A stretch of DNA of 64,000 nt from the NCBI RefSeq assembly GCF_040436345.1, contig NC_133221.1:2392118-2456117 (forward strand). The letters are read 5' to 3'. Positions 9,903 through 20,694 of the stretch are shown here, piece after piece. The notes under the pieces were generated by a model. That model was not told the origin of the DNA. It did no database searches and saw only the letters and a list, made by a program, of their open reading frames with translations. This stretch comes from Pagrus major (Eukaryota > Chordata > Actinopteri > Spariformes > Sparidae). A program made the position numbers and the translations under genes. Numbering within the stretch: the first letter of the stretch is position 1; each line of letters begins with the position of its first letter.

Positions 9903-10518
9903 TGGGGCCTAGGGTGTCCTGGTGCCATGTGCACTGATGAACACCCTTATGCTTGAACATGGTGTTCGTTATGGACAAACTGTGACTGGCACAGAAGTCC
10001 AACAACAGAACACCACTCGGGTTCAGATCAGGGAGGCCGTTCCTCCCAATCACACCCCTCCAGGCAACACTGTCGCTGACTAAGTGAGCGTTGAAGTCCC
10101 CCAGTAGAACGATAGAGTCCCCAGTTGGAGCACTCTCCAGTACCCCTCCCAGGGACTCCAAGAAGGCCGGGTACTCTGCACTGCCGTTTGGCCCATAGGC
10201 CGAAACAACAGTGAGAGACCTATCCCCGACCCGGAGGCGCAGGGAAACGACCCTCTCGTTCACCAGGGAAAACTCCAACACATGGCGGCTGAGCTGGGGA
10301 GCTATGAGCAGGCCCACACCAGCTCGCCGCCTCTCACCGCGGGCAACTCCAGAGTAGAAGAGAGTCCAGCCTCTCTCAAGGAGTTGGGTTCCAGAGCCCA
10401 GACTGTGCGTGGAGGCGAGCCCGACTATCTCTAGCTGGTAGCGCTCAACCTCCCGCACCAGTTCAGGCTCTTTCCCCCTCAGCGAGGTGACATTCCATGT
10501 CGCCATGGCTAGAGTCAC
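9874..10518 (-). CDS. Rex3 AP-type endonuclease domain, unit A
   Basis: A 214-codon frame containing the exonuclease/endonuclease/phosphatase-type fold motifs TWN near the start and GDFNAH around residue 145. It nicks target DNA for LINE insertion. It ends in the different-frame overlap with the reverse transcriptase region. Confidence 0.75.
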   Translation of the reverse strand: MTLAMATWNVTSLRGKEPELVREVERYQLEIVGLASTHSLGSGTQLLERGWTLFYSGVARGERRRAGVGLLIAPQLSRHVLEFSLVNERVVSLRLRVGDRSLTVVSAYGPNGSAEYPAFLESLGGVLESAPTGDSIVLLGDFNAHLVSDSVAWRGVIGRNGLPDLNPSGVLLLDFCASHSLSITNTMFKHKGVHQCTWHQDTLGPNDRLCGRVI

Positions 10519-10738
10519 CGTCCGGGGATTGGGTCGTCAGGGCACCCGCCCAGGACAGCCACCCAAATCACACCGCACCGGCCCCTTCTGAACCCTCCTG
10601 CGGGTGGTGGGCCTACTGGAGGGCGGGCCCACGTCGCTCCTTCGGGCTGTGCCCGGCCGGGTCCCGTGGGCAAAGACCCGGCCACCAGGCGCTCGCCTGC
10701 GAGCCCCAACCCCGGGCCTGGCTCCAGGGTGGGGTCAT

Positions 10739-11147
10739 TTGTCACTTGAACTGAGTAATTGTACGTCTGTATACTTCAAGAGCTTAATACTTAGTACTTC
10801 TTACTCTCCTGAGTTTATTTTAAAGTGTTGCTGACTCTGCAGATGGAGATTATAAATGCAAAATATAATCATGAAATCAATAACAATGTACCAGTCTTGT
10901 CTGTTTCCTTGTCATCAGCATCTTGGTAGCCAAATAAAGTATGCAAACCATGTCGTGCACACAGGGTAAGGTGTAATTATAGTAGTGTACATCAGATGTT
11001 GACAGCTACTTAGAATAGCACAAATTATGTGTGCAAATGAGTTGTGGACAGTAACGTATTGTATTGAAGCAGTGTCAGCTTTAATAAGCTACATCAACAG
11101 CCACAAGTCTGAAGTCTCACATTAGAAGGAACAGAGAGCCGACGAAG
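10739..11147 (+). promoter_or_regulatory. 5' flank of lectin gene A
   Basis: About 400 bases between the Rex3 5' end and the lectin ATG, nearly identical to 27398-27808. The last 100 bases are also conserved at 39918-40017 in C, where the more distant flank differs. The conserved part probably holds the proximal promoter and 5' UTR. No convincing TATA box is visible. Confidence 0.4.
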
Positions 11148-14100
11148 ATGGACGCAGTCCTGCTGCTCATCATGGCTGCATCAGGTCAGTAGTTTATTTG
11201 TTTTATAGATGTTTATATTCTTTTATTACAGCACAAAACCTTGTGGGGGCAAAACTGTCATCAGAAGTCTAAATTAAAAATGATGTCCCACATTTATATA
11301 ATCCTTCTCCTTTGGTTGACGCACAGACTAATGCAAACTCAATCCTCTGAATTTGATTTCTTTTACCCTGAAATATTTTGTGGTCAGGCTGCAGCTCTTA
11401 CAGTCTTTAGCTTTCTATTTTTTCCAGTCCAGCTTTGGTGTGTGCCGTTCACAAACCATCACTGAGTTCCTCAATATTTCTCGACGCTGAACTGACTTTT
11501 AAAACAAAAAACAATAAACTGGGATCTGTCTGAAAAAAGCAGGAACCAATCACAGCTCTCATTTATTCTTAAAAATGCAATTAGGGATGATTCAATCAAA
11601 ATGTAGTCAGACTCTGTACCTGCACTCATTAATATATATATACAGTATATATATTTATACACACACACAGTTTATACACCGACGAGCCAAAACTTTGGGA
11701 CGGGATCTTTAGTAATAGGAAGTATTATCAGATCAATGGACTTAAAGTATCAGAATCCATTAAAGGAGCATTCTGTAGTTTTTATTGATTAAATGTTAAT
11801 GAGCAGAGAAAGATCTTCATTGGCTGATTTTTTTCTGCCTAAACAAACTAAATTAACAAACTCTTTGTTTTCATGACTGAACAAACAAACTGACCTTAAA
11901 GGACAACACAGTTTATACTGTTTTACTTTGTTTATATGTGGCGGACCCTGCCACATCTCTAGCTTCAAACAGTGTTCTGGGACCTTATTCTCCTCTGAGA
12001 CCAGCTGGTTTATTCACTGATGGAAAAGATAAATGTTTCTGAGTTTGTATTATTACCTCATTAGTTTTTTAAATATCTATTTTTTAAAAGAATTTCTTCT
12101 CCAAAACTACGTAGTGCCCCTTTAATGATCAGCCTCTGTGCATGAGACGCATGCTCTACCACTTGAGTTACTGGGACGTCCCAGAGAAACACTGGTGTAA
12201 TATATAACTATGTATTTTATTGTATTTCAGGTTGTCATGTGTCTTTAGACTAAAATCTTCATCTGAATAACAATTAAATGTACTACAGTAAAAGTCTGAT
12301 ATTACAGTGAAATGTAATGGAGTAGAAATATAAAGTTACATAAACAGAAATACTGCAAATTGTCCTTAAAGTGTCAACAGACACCCCCAACCCTGTCACT
12401 AGTTTAAGTACAGTACTTTGTTACATTCCACAGCTGATTTTACTGACAGAGACAACGACACACCTGAATACACTGAAATGCAACGTGACAAAGTCCAGAT
12501 GATTCATAGAAGTCATGTTTCACCCAAATGTCACCAGTATGCATGTCTGTCTCTACAGGGCTGAGTGCTGTCTCATCACATGTCCCTCGTCAGTACCATT
12601 TTGTTTATGACCTGAAGACCATGACTGAAGCTCAGAGGTACTGCAGAGAGAAATACACTGACCTGGCAACTATAGACAACATGGAGGACGCGAGGATCCT
12701 GATCGACATGGCAACTAAAAGCAAAGTGTCCAAAGTGAGTTCACTGATGTCTTTCTTTAGTCTCAAAGCCATTTTTGACAAACATGTAAATGACACGCAG
12801 GTTGAAAGTTTTGCACTTCCACATTGGTGTAAAGTCAGTAGATACATTTTGAAGTAACATTTTGAGGTACTGTACTTGTACTTGAGTATTTCCATTTACT
12901 GCCACTCTGTACTTCTACTCCACTACTTCTCAGAAGGACATTGTAAGCAGCACTTTAATCTGGTGTCTGATTAAGGTGCGGCTTGAATCTAAACTACTCC
13001 TACCTCTACCTCTAGAAAATGCCTCATATTTATTTGTTTACAATATGAAATGTACTCATAGACTATATGTCTACATATGTCTATATATGTATACAACGCT
13101 CTTTCCAAAGAAGTTGGGACGTTGTGTAAAATACAAATTAAACAGAATCGGGGAATGTGATAATTTGCTGATCCTTTTTGACATAAACTCAATTTAAAAC
13201 AGTACAAAGACAATTTATTTATTTCATGTTCAGCTTCACTGATTTGTGTAAATATATGTCTATTCTGAAGCGACGCGTTTCAAACAAATTGTGACGGGGC
13301 AACAAAAGCCTGAAAGTTGTTGCGTTGGAAGCTTCCACAGGTGAACAGGTTCATCGGTAACAGGTGATCGTATCATAATCGGGTATGAAAGGGGCGTCCT
13401 CCAAAGGCTCAGTCGTTCACAAGCAAGGATGGGGCGAGGTCGTCAAACACATGATTGTATAAATGATTTTACTACATGAGCTCAGGAACAGCAGGACTGA
13501 AGTCAGTTCTTTGCAAATGTTTGCATTGTGTCTTTATTCTACACAGCGTCCCAACTCTTTTAGAATCGGGCTGTGAAGTGTTTTTAATATTAAACTCCCT
13601 CGTTGTGTTTCACCAGACTGAGTGTCCCTGTTGAGCTGCAGTGGATGGAAACAAAAGGAGGGAATGTTGTATTAGAAAGCCTGTCACTTTGGAGGATATG
13701 AACTGGATCTGTGTCACTCAGACTGCTGAAGCCTCAGATTAACTTTTGAGTGCATATTGTGTTGCCGTGTAATAAATGTGAGCCTAAAGAAAGATATATT
13801 AAAATATTGCTTTCAGGGTGTCTGGATCGGGCTGTATGATGACGTGAACAGCTGGAGGTGGTCACTGTCAGACACCAGTTTCTACAAAGACGGGGAGACT
13901 GAGTTCAGACAGTGGAAGACTGGAGAACCGAACAACGGTAAAAGTAGACGGCACTGCACAGCGATTTATGATCATGGACTATGGAGAGACTATCCTTGTA
14001 AAAGTGGCATTTTCCCGGTCTGCATGGATGTCAGAGGTGAGAACATTCAGTGAAGTTTAAAACACACCAGTTCAGGTTCTTGAGCTCTCCCTCATTATTT

Positions 14101-16429
14101 GGGCCGATACAGGATCAGTCAGTCAAACTTTATTTACAGCACCTTCCATCAAAGTTAGTACAATTCAAAGAGCTTTACAGACGACTTACAAGCCAATAAG
14201 GCAGCAATTAATATTGATGATTTGACAGCGATGCAGGTGAGAATGAGAAAAAGAAGCTTGTCAGTGATGAATGACTTGTTTGGGTGGAGCAGATAGAAGA
14301 GCATTGTAATAGTCCATCCTGCTGGATTTAAAAACATGCTGCAGTCTCCGAGTCACTCAGACGGAGACGTGGCCGCAATTTAGCTGTTTCAGATAATAAA
14401 GGGCAGATCTGGCTCCACACCCCACATGAAAGCAACTGAGTACATGTACTCATGTATTTTTGAATTGACATCATTTACTCAACAGCTGTAGTTACTTGTT
14501 ACTGTTCAGATTAATATAAACATTAAAAAACATATGAGAAGCTTATAAAATACAACACATTGTTATATATTGAACTAGTTCCCAACCTTGTTGTTTCTTT
14601 CTGCTGGTGACCTCTGACACAAAGCTCTGTCTACTGGAGCTTCTTGTCATGTTTCACATGTTCATGTGTTGTTAGTTCCACCAAAGACACATTTCCCCAC
14701 TAAACTTCTCACATGGTGAAGTCCAAAGAAGTCAGATGATCCAATGTTTTATGTGAAAGCAAATATTGGAGGAAAGTTAAAGAAAAGAAAAACTGAAGAC
14801 AGATTTGTGCATCAGAACTTTTTTCTTTTCTTTCCTCTCCCATCAACCATCTGACGAGCCCTCAGATGTATCTGGTGACCCTTCAGAGGGGCCCGTATGT
14901 TTGTGTTTCAGAAATCTGAGGAAATATTCACATGTAGAAAAAATAATGTGTCAATCTATTAGATGTAGATTTTAAGGATGTGATTATTAATGGGGAGAGA
15001 CTGAAGAAATACTCAGTAACATTTATTAAGATGATCATGTCTTCCATTTTTATTTTACAAAGTCATTAATTCAGTGGATTTATAATGCTGTGAATACTGC
15101 CACAGACACGGCATGGATGGTAAACTGTATGTTATAGTACCTCTGCACAGCACTGTGCTCTGTTTTCAGGGCTGAATGTGACGTTTGTCCTAATCAAGAC
15201 TCACATGAACTGGACTGAGGCCCAGAGCTACTGCAGAGATCACCACACAGACCTGGCCAGTGTGAGGAACACAGCAGAGAACCAGGAGGTAAAGGACGTG
15301 ATACCTCCAGGTGGAATAGTCTGGATCGGCCTTTCCAGAGACTGGAAGTGGTCGGATGGAAGTAACTCCTCATTTAGGTACTGGGATCAAGGTGAACCTA
15401 ATAACCATGGTGAGAAACAGGATTGTGTGCTGGCAAACTTGGGCGGAGATGGAAAATGGTGGGACGATCCCTGTGACCGGAAGCTATGGTTCGTTTGCTA
15501 CAGCCTACGTGAGTGTTAACTCTTTATTCAACTTGTATTTATATTTGGATTTTGGTTTACTTAAATAAAATGTAAACACTCCTGATGTTTATCATTGACA
15601 TGAAATTATCTGTAAAGTTAGCAAACAGATGCCACAGATGGAGGACAGAGCCACATGTTCCCTGTCACTGTTCAGACTGATGAGTCAATATTTATATGAA
15701 CATATTTTTTCACAGTCCCTACGACTACAAGGCAAGTGATCAAAGTGCGTCTGGAGAGAAAGGACTCCTCTCTGGATCTCAACGACCCTGCTGTGTTGGA
15801 ACAAATGTTGAAGGAGGTAAATCATGTTGGACCTTTCTAATTTTATACACAAACAGAACAAATTCAAATAAAATCAGACTTTGTTGATCCCCCGAGGGAA
15901 AACTCAGCAGAACAAGAAACAGTGTGAAGAGGTAGGAAACAGATAAACATGACATGACCTGAGCATTGTGTAGGAAGCTGTGCACGTACATATGTGCAGG
16001 ATTAAAGAGCGTAGTCGTGCCACTCTGCAGGCCTGACTGAGGCACAACTGTGACTCGTTAAGAGTCGACGCTCAGCACAAACTTTACTATCAGTTTTAGA
16101 AAAGCCAGAGCCTTTACAACAGAAGAAAGAGGAGGAGAAAGTCAGAAAGGACAGCAGGCCAACAGGGCGACGCCATCTTAGGGAACAAAACATGTGAATA
16201 TATAAATGTGATGCAGAGCGCTCCTGAAATAGAGGAAAATATAAAGAACAGTGCAGAATGTAATATCTCTATGTGAGTGATGATGCTGAGGAGGTTTTAT
16301 CAGTTCAAACAGAGGCTGAAGGACCAGGGGGTGGATGGAGACGTCAAACTGAGCTGGAGGAAGCAGTCGGATGGAAAGGTCTTCCACAAGGAGGAGGAGA
16401 CAAAGAAGAAGAAGAAGGACGAGCTTTAA
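11148..16429 (+). CDS. Double C-type lectin domain protein ending in KDEL, copy A
   Basis: Six coding exons with matching phases: 11148-11184 (signal peptide), 12559-12734 and 13817-14036 (first CTLD), 15170-15508 (second CTLD), 15716-15816 and 16304-16429 (tail). Total 332 residues. The protein starts [19 protein letters not shown], a signal-peptide-like stretch. CTLD1 (about 24-143) has WIGL, EPN at 108-110 and WRD at 127-129. CTLD2 (about 146-255) has EPN at 220-222 and WDD at 242-244. Each CTLD has four main cysteines. EPN usually means mannose-type, calcium-dependent sugar binding, but CTLD1 lacks the acidic residue before its third-loop cysteine (RRHC). N-glycosylation sites are at 147, 158 and 210. 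The tail (258-332) contains [13 protein letters not shown] and ends in a run of five Lys then DEL, giving KDEL, an ER-retrieval signal. The nearest known relatives are teleost macrophage mannose receptor-like secreted lectins; the exact orthologue is unknown. No transmembrane segment is seen. Confidence 0.85.
11764..12121 (-). mobile_element. TTAA-target MITE in lectin A intron 1
   Basis: Flanked by TTAA on both sides (11760-11763 and 12122-12125). Terminal inverted repeats are AGGAGCATTCTGTAGTTTT and AGGGGCACTACGTAGTTTTGG in reverse-complement arrangement. It is non-coding. The same family sits in the opposite orientation just after the stop codon (16430-16794). TTAA duplication suggests mobilisation by a piggyBac-type transposase. 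Confidence 0.8.
12126..12184 (-). mobile_element. SINE head fragment, lectin A intron 1
   Basis: A short degenerate copy of the tRNA-derived SINE head (minus-strand GGGACGTCCCAGTAACTCAAG then GTAGAGCATGCG). It is present at the same place in B (28782-28840) and C (41940-41998). Confidence 0.5.
13092..13576. mobile_element. About 485-bp DNA-transposon MITE in lectin A intron 2
   Basis: The ends are inverted repeats of about 28 bases (left ACAACGC..AAGTTGGGACG, right CGTCCCAACTCTTTTAGAATCGGGC), next to TA-rich flanks. The interior is non-coding. The family is widespread in teleosts. The same insertion is in B (29761-30245) and C (42910-43394), so it predates the triplication. Confidence 0.75.
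14115..14400. repeat. Dispersed repeat in lectin A intron 3
   Basis: Begins with an ACTTTATTTACAGCACCTT-like phrase followed by CAATTCAAAGAGCTTTACAGA, typical of a teleost SINE/LINE 3' segment. A related start is seen at 49768-49800. Orthologous copies lie in B (30783-31070) and C (43930-44215). Confidence 0.5.
14401..15169 (+). other. Remainder of lectin A intron 3
   Basis: AT-rich intron. Relative to B and C it lacks about 80 bases (present at 31120-31190 and 44262-44332). No other gene is seen. Confidence 0.6.
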
Positions 16430-16794
16430 AGGGGCACTACGTAGTTTTGGAGAAGAAATTCAAACTCAGAATTTTAATATTTAGAATATTAATGAGGTAA
16501 TAATACAAACTCAGAAACATTTATCTTTTCCATCAGTGAATAAACAAGCTGTTCTCAGAGGAGAATAAGGTCCCAGAACACTGTTTGCAGGTAGAGAGGT
16601 GGCAGGGTCCGCCACATGTAAACAAAGTAAAACAGTATAAACTGTGTTGTCCTTTAAGGTCAGTTTGTTTATTCAGTTTATTCAGTCATGAAAACAAAGA
16701 GTTTGTTTAGGCAGAAAAAAATCAGCCAATGAAGATCTTTCTCTGCTCATTAACATTTCTTCACCAAAACTACAGAATGCTCCTTTAATGTTGA
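16430..16794 (+). mobile_element. TTAA-target MITE abutting the lectin A stop codon
   Basis: The TTAA target duplication (16426-16429) overlaps the terminal codons: the stop TAA is its last three bases. The right-hand TTAA is at 16795-16798. The element starts AGGGGCACTACGTAG and ends CAGAATGCTCCT. It supplies an AATAAA at 16539-16544, 110 bases after the stop, a candidate polyadenylation signal. Homologous copies are at 33166-33533 and 46382-46749. Confidence 0.85.
16539..16544 (+). terminator. Candidate MITE-derived polyadenylation signal, lectin A
   Basis: AATAAA inside the MITE that follows the stop codon, conserved in B (33275-33280) and C (46491-46496). It is the nearest canonical hexamer to each lectin stop. 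Use is not proven. Confidence 0.35.
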
Positions 16795-17108
16795 GTTTGT
16801 GTGAGTCTTTCCTCAAAGTCCTCATGTAATGTGTCAGAATAGACCTGCAACATGTGGATGAACTGATCAGTCACATGAACTATTTTGATCATCAGTTAAT
16901 CCTTTTAGTTATTTGTCAACTAAACGTACCAAATATTCTCTGGTTCAAGCTTCTTCAATGTGAGGATTTGATGTTTTCTTCTCATATATGATCATAAACT
17001 TAATATCTTTGTGTTTCAGACTGTTGGTCGATTATAACAAGACATTTGAAGTGATCTCATTGGGCTGTGGGAACTTATAACAGACTTTATTTACTCTTTT
17101 CTGACATA

Positions 17109-17228
17109 GATGAGATAATATACTGTGTGATGAGATAATATACTGTGTGATGAGATAATATACTGTGTGATGAGATAATATACTGTGTGATGAGATAATA
17201 TACTGTGTGATGAGATAATATACTGTGT
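17109..17228. repeat. 20-bp minisatellite, unit A (six copies)
   Basis: Unit GATGAGATAATATACTGTGT repeated six times without change, followed by a partial copy. Unit B has four copies (33859-33938) and unit C nine (47074-47253), the latter two with point variants. Confidence 0.95.
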
Positions 17229-17328
17229 GATGAGATAAATGACTGCAGGTTAGATGAGATAAGAACTGACTGGAGGAAACTGCAGTGAAAACAACATTAA
17301 AAAGATGAGCTTTAATGTTTGAAGAATC

Positions 17329-17766
17329 TTTAACATCTGCCTTGTTGCTGTGCTCAGTCTTGCCCTGGTGTTTGACCTGTGACATGACACTGTCTTCCAC
17401 AACGTCACCTTGGTAGCAGAGTTTGGCTGTTCCTCACCCGGTGTTAAGCCTCCTACACAGCTGTTTCTGTCTCAGTTAATCACTGTGTTTCAACCTACAT
17501 GTGAAATTGATGATCATTAGCACCTGTCTGGTATAATTGGCTGATCATACACCTGACTATAATCCTACAAAATAAGAACTGATGCTGGTTTGAAGGCAAA
17601 GGGTCGTAACACCAAATATTGATTTGATTTAGATTTTTCTTTTGTTCGCTCACTTTGCATTTGTAAATTGATAAAAATAAACTATTATTATTTATATTTT
17701 TGAAAGCATTCTTAGTTGACAGCATTTCTTCACACCTGCCTAAAACTTTTGCACAGTACTGTATAT
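17329..17766 (-). mobile_element. Tc1-like transposon end fragment
   Basis: On the minus strand the fragment starts at an end containing CAGTACTGTGCAAAAGTTTTAGGCA, a hallmark of fish Tc1 ends, followed by the usual pre-transposase region (lots of CAGCATCAGTTCTT and GTTGTGGAAGACAGTGTCATG). The coding region and the other end are missing. Its inner end coincides with the point where unit A stops matching B. Confidence 0.7.
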
Positions 17767-18555
17767 TTACTTTTGTATCTCAAACTGTAATTTGGACTTT
17801 TTATGTCATAGTTTGTTACAGTCTGGTGTTTGTTTATGCCTGTTGCTCAATTTAGAAAATAAAGATGACTCACACAGCTGAGTTTGGTTGCTTCCTTGTC
17901 TTTATATTGTAATTCAAATATTACAAACATTTTATTTTGAGTTTTTTCTTCTTTTTTTGTTTTTACAACGCAACATTCATGAAAACTGTTCAGCTTGTGC
18001 AGCTGTTCCTCAGCCTATATGTGACACAGTTAAATCAATCAATAAATAACATGACTAGACTTCTGTGACTTTCATAGTGTACAGTAACTCTGCACAGTCA
18101 CTGATGATCACAGTTGAGTCACCAGTGTAACCACAGACTGTCCCAAACGTAAACAGCAAGCACCGTACAAGCAGCTCCCCCTGATGGTGAAATACACGAA
18201 TTGCAGTAATGTTATCATCCCTTATTTAAATGAAATGTAGCAGTAGATATTTAGATCTATATCGTTGTGTAGCCAATTTTTGTAATGTGTAAAAATAATG
18301 GTTGAAATTTTTATGACAAAACAAGGGAATCAAGTATTATTTGTTAGTCTCGTATGATTTAATTTGCTGCCATTAACATCCTGTATGAACCATGAATCCT
18401 GAACCCTACATTTTTCAGTTACAAATAAACCCAGCTGCCTGTTCCTCGCCTGTGTTTCTGGTAGCACGGACTGATAAGAACTATTCAAAGTCCATTGTAA
18501 CTATATGAGAAAGTCAAAACATCAAGTCCTTGTGGGCAGGATTCAAACCTGCGCG
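17767..18555. other. Inter-unit spacer A/B
   Basis: AT-rich sequence private to this gap. A T-arm-like segment (minus strand GCAGG TTTGAAT CCTGC, about 18535-18560) hints at a decayed tRNA-derived element. An AATAAA lies near 17858. No gene is recognised. Confidence 0.4.
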
Positions 18556-19208
18556 GGGAGGAGGGACGGCAAGGCCAACACCTCGGGGGCGGGACGGCAA
18601 GGCCAACACCTCGGGAGGCGGGACGGCAAGGCCAACACCTCGGAGGCGGGACGGTAAGGCCAACACCTCGGAGGGCGGACCGTAAGGCCAACACCTCAGG
18701 AGGCGGACCGTAAGGCCAACACCTCGGAGGCGGGACGGCAAGGCCAACACCTCGGAGGGCGGACGGTAAGGCCAACACCTCGGGAGGCGGACCGTAAGGC
18801 CAACACCTCGGAGGGCGGACCGTAAGGCCAACACCTCAGGAGGCGGACCGTAAGGCCAACACCTCGGAGGCGGGACGGCAAGGCCAACACCTCGGAGGGC
18901 GGACGGTAAGGCCAACAACTCGGAGGCGGACGGCAAGGCCAACACCTCGGAGGCGGGACGGCAAGGCCAACACCTCGGAGGCGGACGGCAAGGCCAACAC
19001 CTCGGAGGCGGGACGGCAAGGCCAACACCTCGGAGGCGGGACGGCAAGGCCAACACCTCGGTAGGCGGGACGGCAAGGCCAACAACTCGGAGGCGGGACG
19101 GCAAGGCCAACACCTCGGAGGGTGGGACGGCAAGGCCAACACCTCGGAGGCGGGACGGCAAGGCCAACACCTCGGAGGCGGGACGGCCAACACCTCGGAG
19201 GCGGGACA
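18556..19208. repeat. GC-rich minisatellite, about 23 copies of 25-28 bp
   Basis: The unit is close to GGCAAGGCCAACACCTCGG plus AGGCGGGAC, with length variants at the GGAGG(C)GGGAC part and GTAAGG variants in the first third. It lies outside any exon. The long minus-strand open frames (up to 218 codons of a repeating PPRCWPCRP type) are produced by the repeat period. Confidence 0.95.
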
Positions 19209-19880
19209 GCGACTATCTTATTAAAATATTTTTGCACAATAAATACATAACACACTAGCAATCTGAATAAGTGTGCTACATGAAATCAGTCTTTTTTTTA
19301 GATCATAATTTTCACTAACATCATGAAGTCAGCGTGGAGAAACATAAAAAATAGAAGAAGCAGTAAAATGTTATATAAACAGATGTGTCTTATTGGTCCC
19401 ATTCAGTAATATAATTCGCCATTGGTCTGGAGTCACTATAGGTCACATGATGGGGTCATGAAAAAACCTGCTGAATTTTCATTATGAACTAGAACCTATT
19501 GGAAAAAAATGTTGAATTTTCAGAATCAATATTTATATAAAATAGAAGAAGCAGTAAAATTTTAATAGAAAAAGGTATGTTTTATTGTGCCATCCAGTAA
19601 TACAAGTCGGCATTGGTCTGGAGTCACTGGGTCACATGACGTGGACGCTATAGGAAAAAAAACTGCTGAATTTTCATAATAAATGTTCATATAAAATAGA
19701 AAAAGCAGTAAGATCCAGTAATAGGAGATGGTTCTTATTGGTCACATTCAGCAATATAATTCGGCATTGGTTTGGGGGACCTGGGTCACGTGACATGGAC
19801 GGTATTGGAAAAAAAACTGCTGAATTTTCATAATAAATGTTCATATAGAATTGAAGAAGCGGTAAAATGTCCTGTTAGAG
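19209..19880. repeat. Degenerate satellite array
   Basis: At least three imperfect copies of a roughly 130-150 bp unit: ATTCGGCATTGGTCTGGAGTC, then ACTGGGTCACATGAC, then GCTGAATTTTCATAATAAATG, then AATAGAAGAAGCAGTAAAAT. Single or partial monomers recur at 3770-3900, 20390-20600, 34970-35260 and 35740-35960, that is, at the left edge of every duplication unit. The segment 19220-19330 also matches 20570-20690. Confidence 0.75.
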
Positions 19881-20390
19881 CCATTTTACTTTGTTCTATT
19901 TCACTATTATGATGTTACTGTCCGATTAATTACCTTGATGGGTGTACGAGTATTTACTTGATTATTCTGATATTATTTATGTATGTGTATGTTGAAGTGT
20001 CCCCCTGCTGTCCTTTAATATGTACTGCACCTGTGGTCGCCAGGTGGGAGTGACACGTGGCTGCAGACAGGTGTTGACGTCATGGTGAGAAGAGGAGCTC
20101 GGTGATGTCTTATGACCACACACACACACGCAAGCTTTTTGTTACTGTGTGAGGAGAAAGTTTATGTTTATGATACTGAACGCGCTGCATTACAAAAATA
20201 AATGGACGTGATGCAACGTAACAGAGATCTCCGTGATTGTTGGAAACAAAGAGTGGTGGGTCAGAAACCACATCCCCCGACAAAGACAAGCGTCTGAGTT
20301 CCTCTGAAATGTGCTGAGAAGACGCAACAGTCCCATTTGTCCTCTTTAGTAAAATGGTAATGGTTTCAGTACCTGGGTCACATGACACGG
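19881..20390. repeat. About 500-bp unclassified repeat, copy 1
   Basis: Nearly identical to 35246-35740 (starting GTTAGAGCCAT, containing TGCAGACAGGTGTTGACGTCA). It occurs just before units B and C but not before A. It has no coding capacity and the family is unknown. Confidence 0.6.
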
Positions 20391-20694
20391 AAGCTATTGG
20401 AAAAAACTGCTTTATTTATTATAATAAATGTTCATATAGAATAAAAGAAGCATTAAAATATAATAGAAACAGATGAGTCTCATTTGTCACATGTAGTGAT
20501 ACAATCCGGCATCGGTCTGGAGTCACTGGGTCACAGGACACGGAAGCTATTGGGAAAAAAAAGACGTTACCTTATTAAAATATTTCTGCACAATACAGAA
20601 CACATTAGCAATCAGAATAAGTGTGCTACATGAAATCAGTCTTTTTTTAATCATAATATTCACTAACATCATGAAGTCAGCGCGGAGAAACTTT

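Larger units (their letters stand above)
7581..10738 (-). mobile_element. Rex3 (RTE-clade) LINE, near full length, unit A
   Basis: This is a non-LTR retrotransposon read on the minus strand. The 3' end carries a (GATG)n tail (plus strand CATC repeats at 7581-7602), as described for Rex3. Two conserved stretches at about 8499-8519 and 8943-8962 match the standard Rex3 diagnostic primer sites as I remember them. The endonuclease open frame (9874-10518) has [18 protein letters not shown] and LLGDFNAH. The reverse transcriptase frame (7614-9902, 762 codons) has [19 protein letters not shown] and FADDVVLLA. The two frames overlap and differ in phase at 9874-9902, where intact Rex3 is expected to read through; copy B shares this. 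The GC-rich 5' UTR extends to about 10738. It lies upstream of, not inside, the lectin gene. Confidence 0.88.
3790..17330 (+). repeat. Segmental duplication unit A
   Basis: Unit A is collinear with B from about 20520 and C from about 35880. Shared landmarks are the CpG block (4140-4540), a TG microsatellite, the decayed lectin exon (6933), the Rex3 LINE (A and B only), the lectin gene and the 20-bp minisatellite. Homology to B stops near 17330, where a Tc1 remnant begins. Boundaries were estimated by eye. Confidence 0.85.

Noticed and set aside
18556-19208. Possible CRISPR-like array
   Set aside because: Head-to-tail repeats have no unique spacers, and the sequence is a vertebrate genome.
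18485-19261. Long minus-strand frames (97 to 218 codons) rich in PPRCWPCRP-type repeats
   Set aside because: They are open only because the minisatellite period and composition lack stops; frames overlap each other and have no start context or splice sites.
19881-20390. Solo long terminal repeat of an LTR element
   Set aside because: The 500-bp repeat has no convincing TG..CA ends with target duplication and no internal region, so I leave it unclassified.
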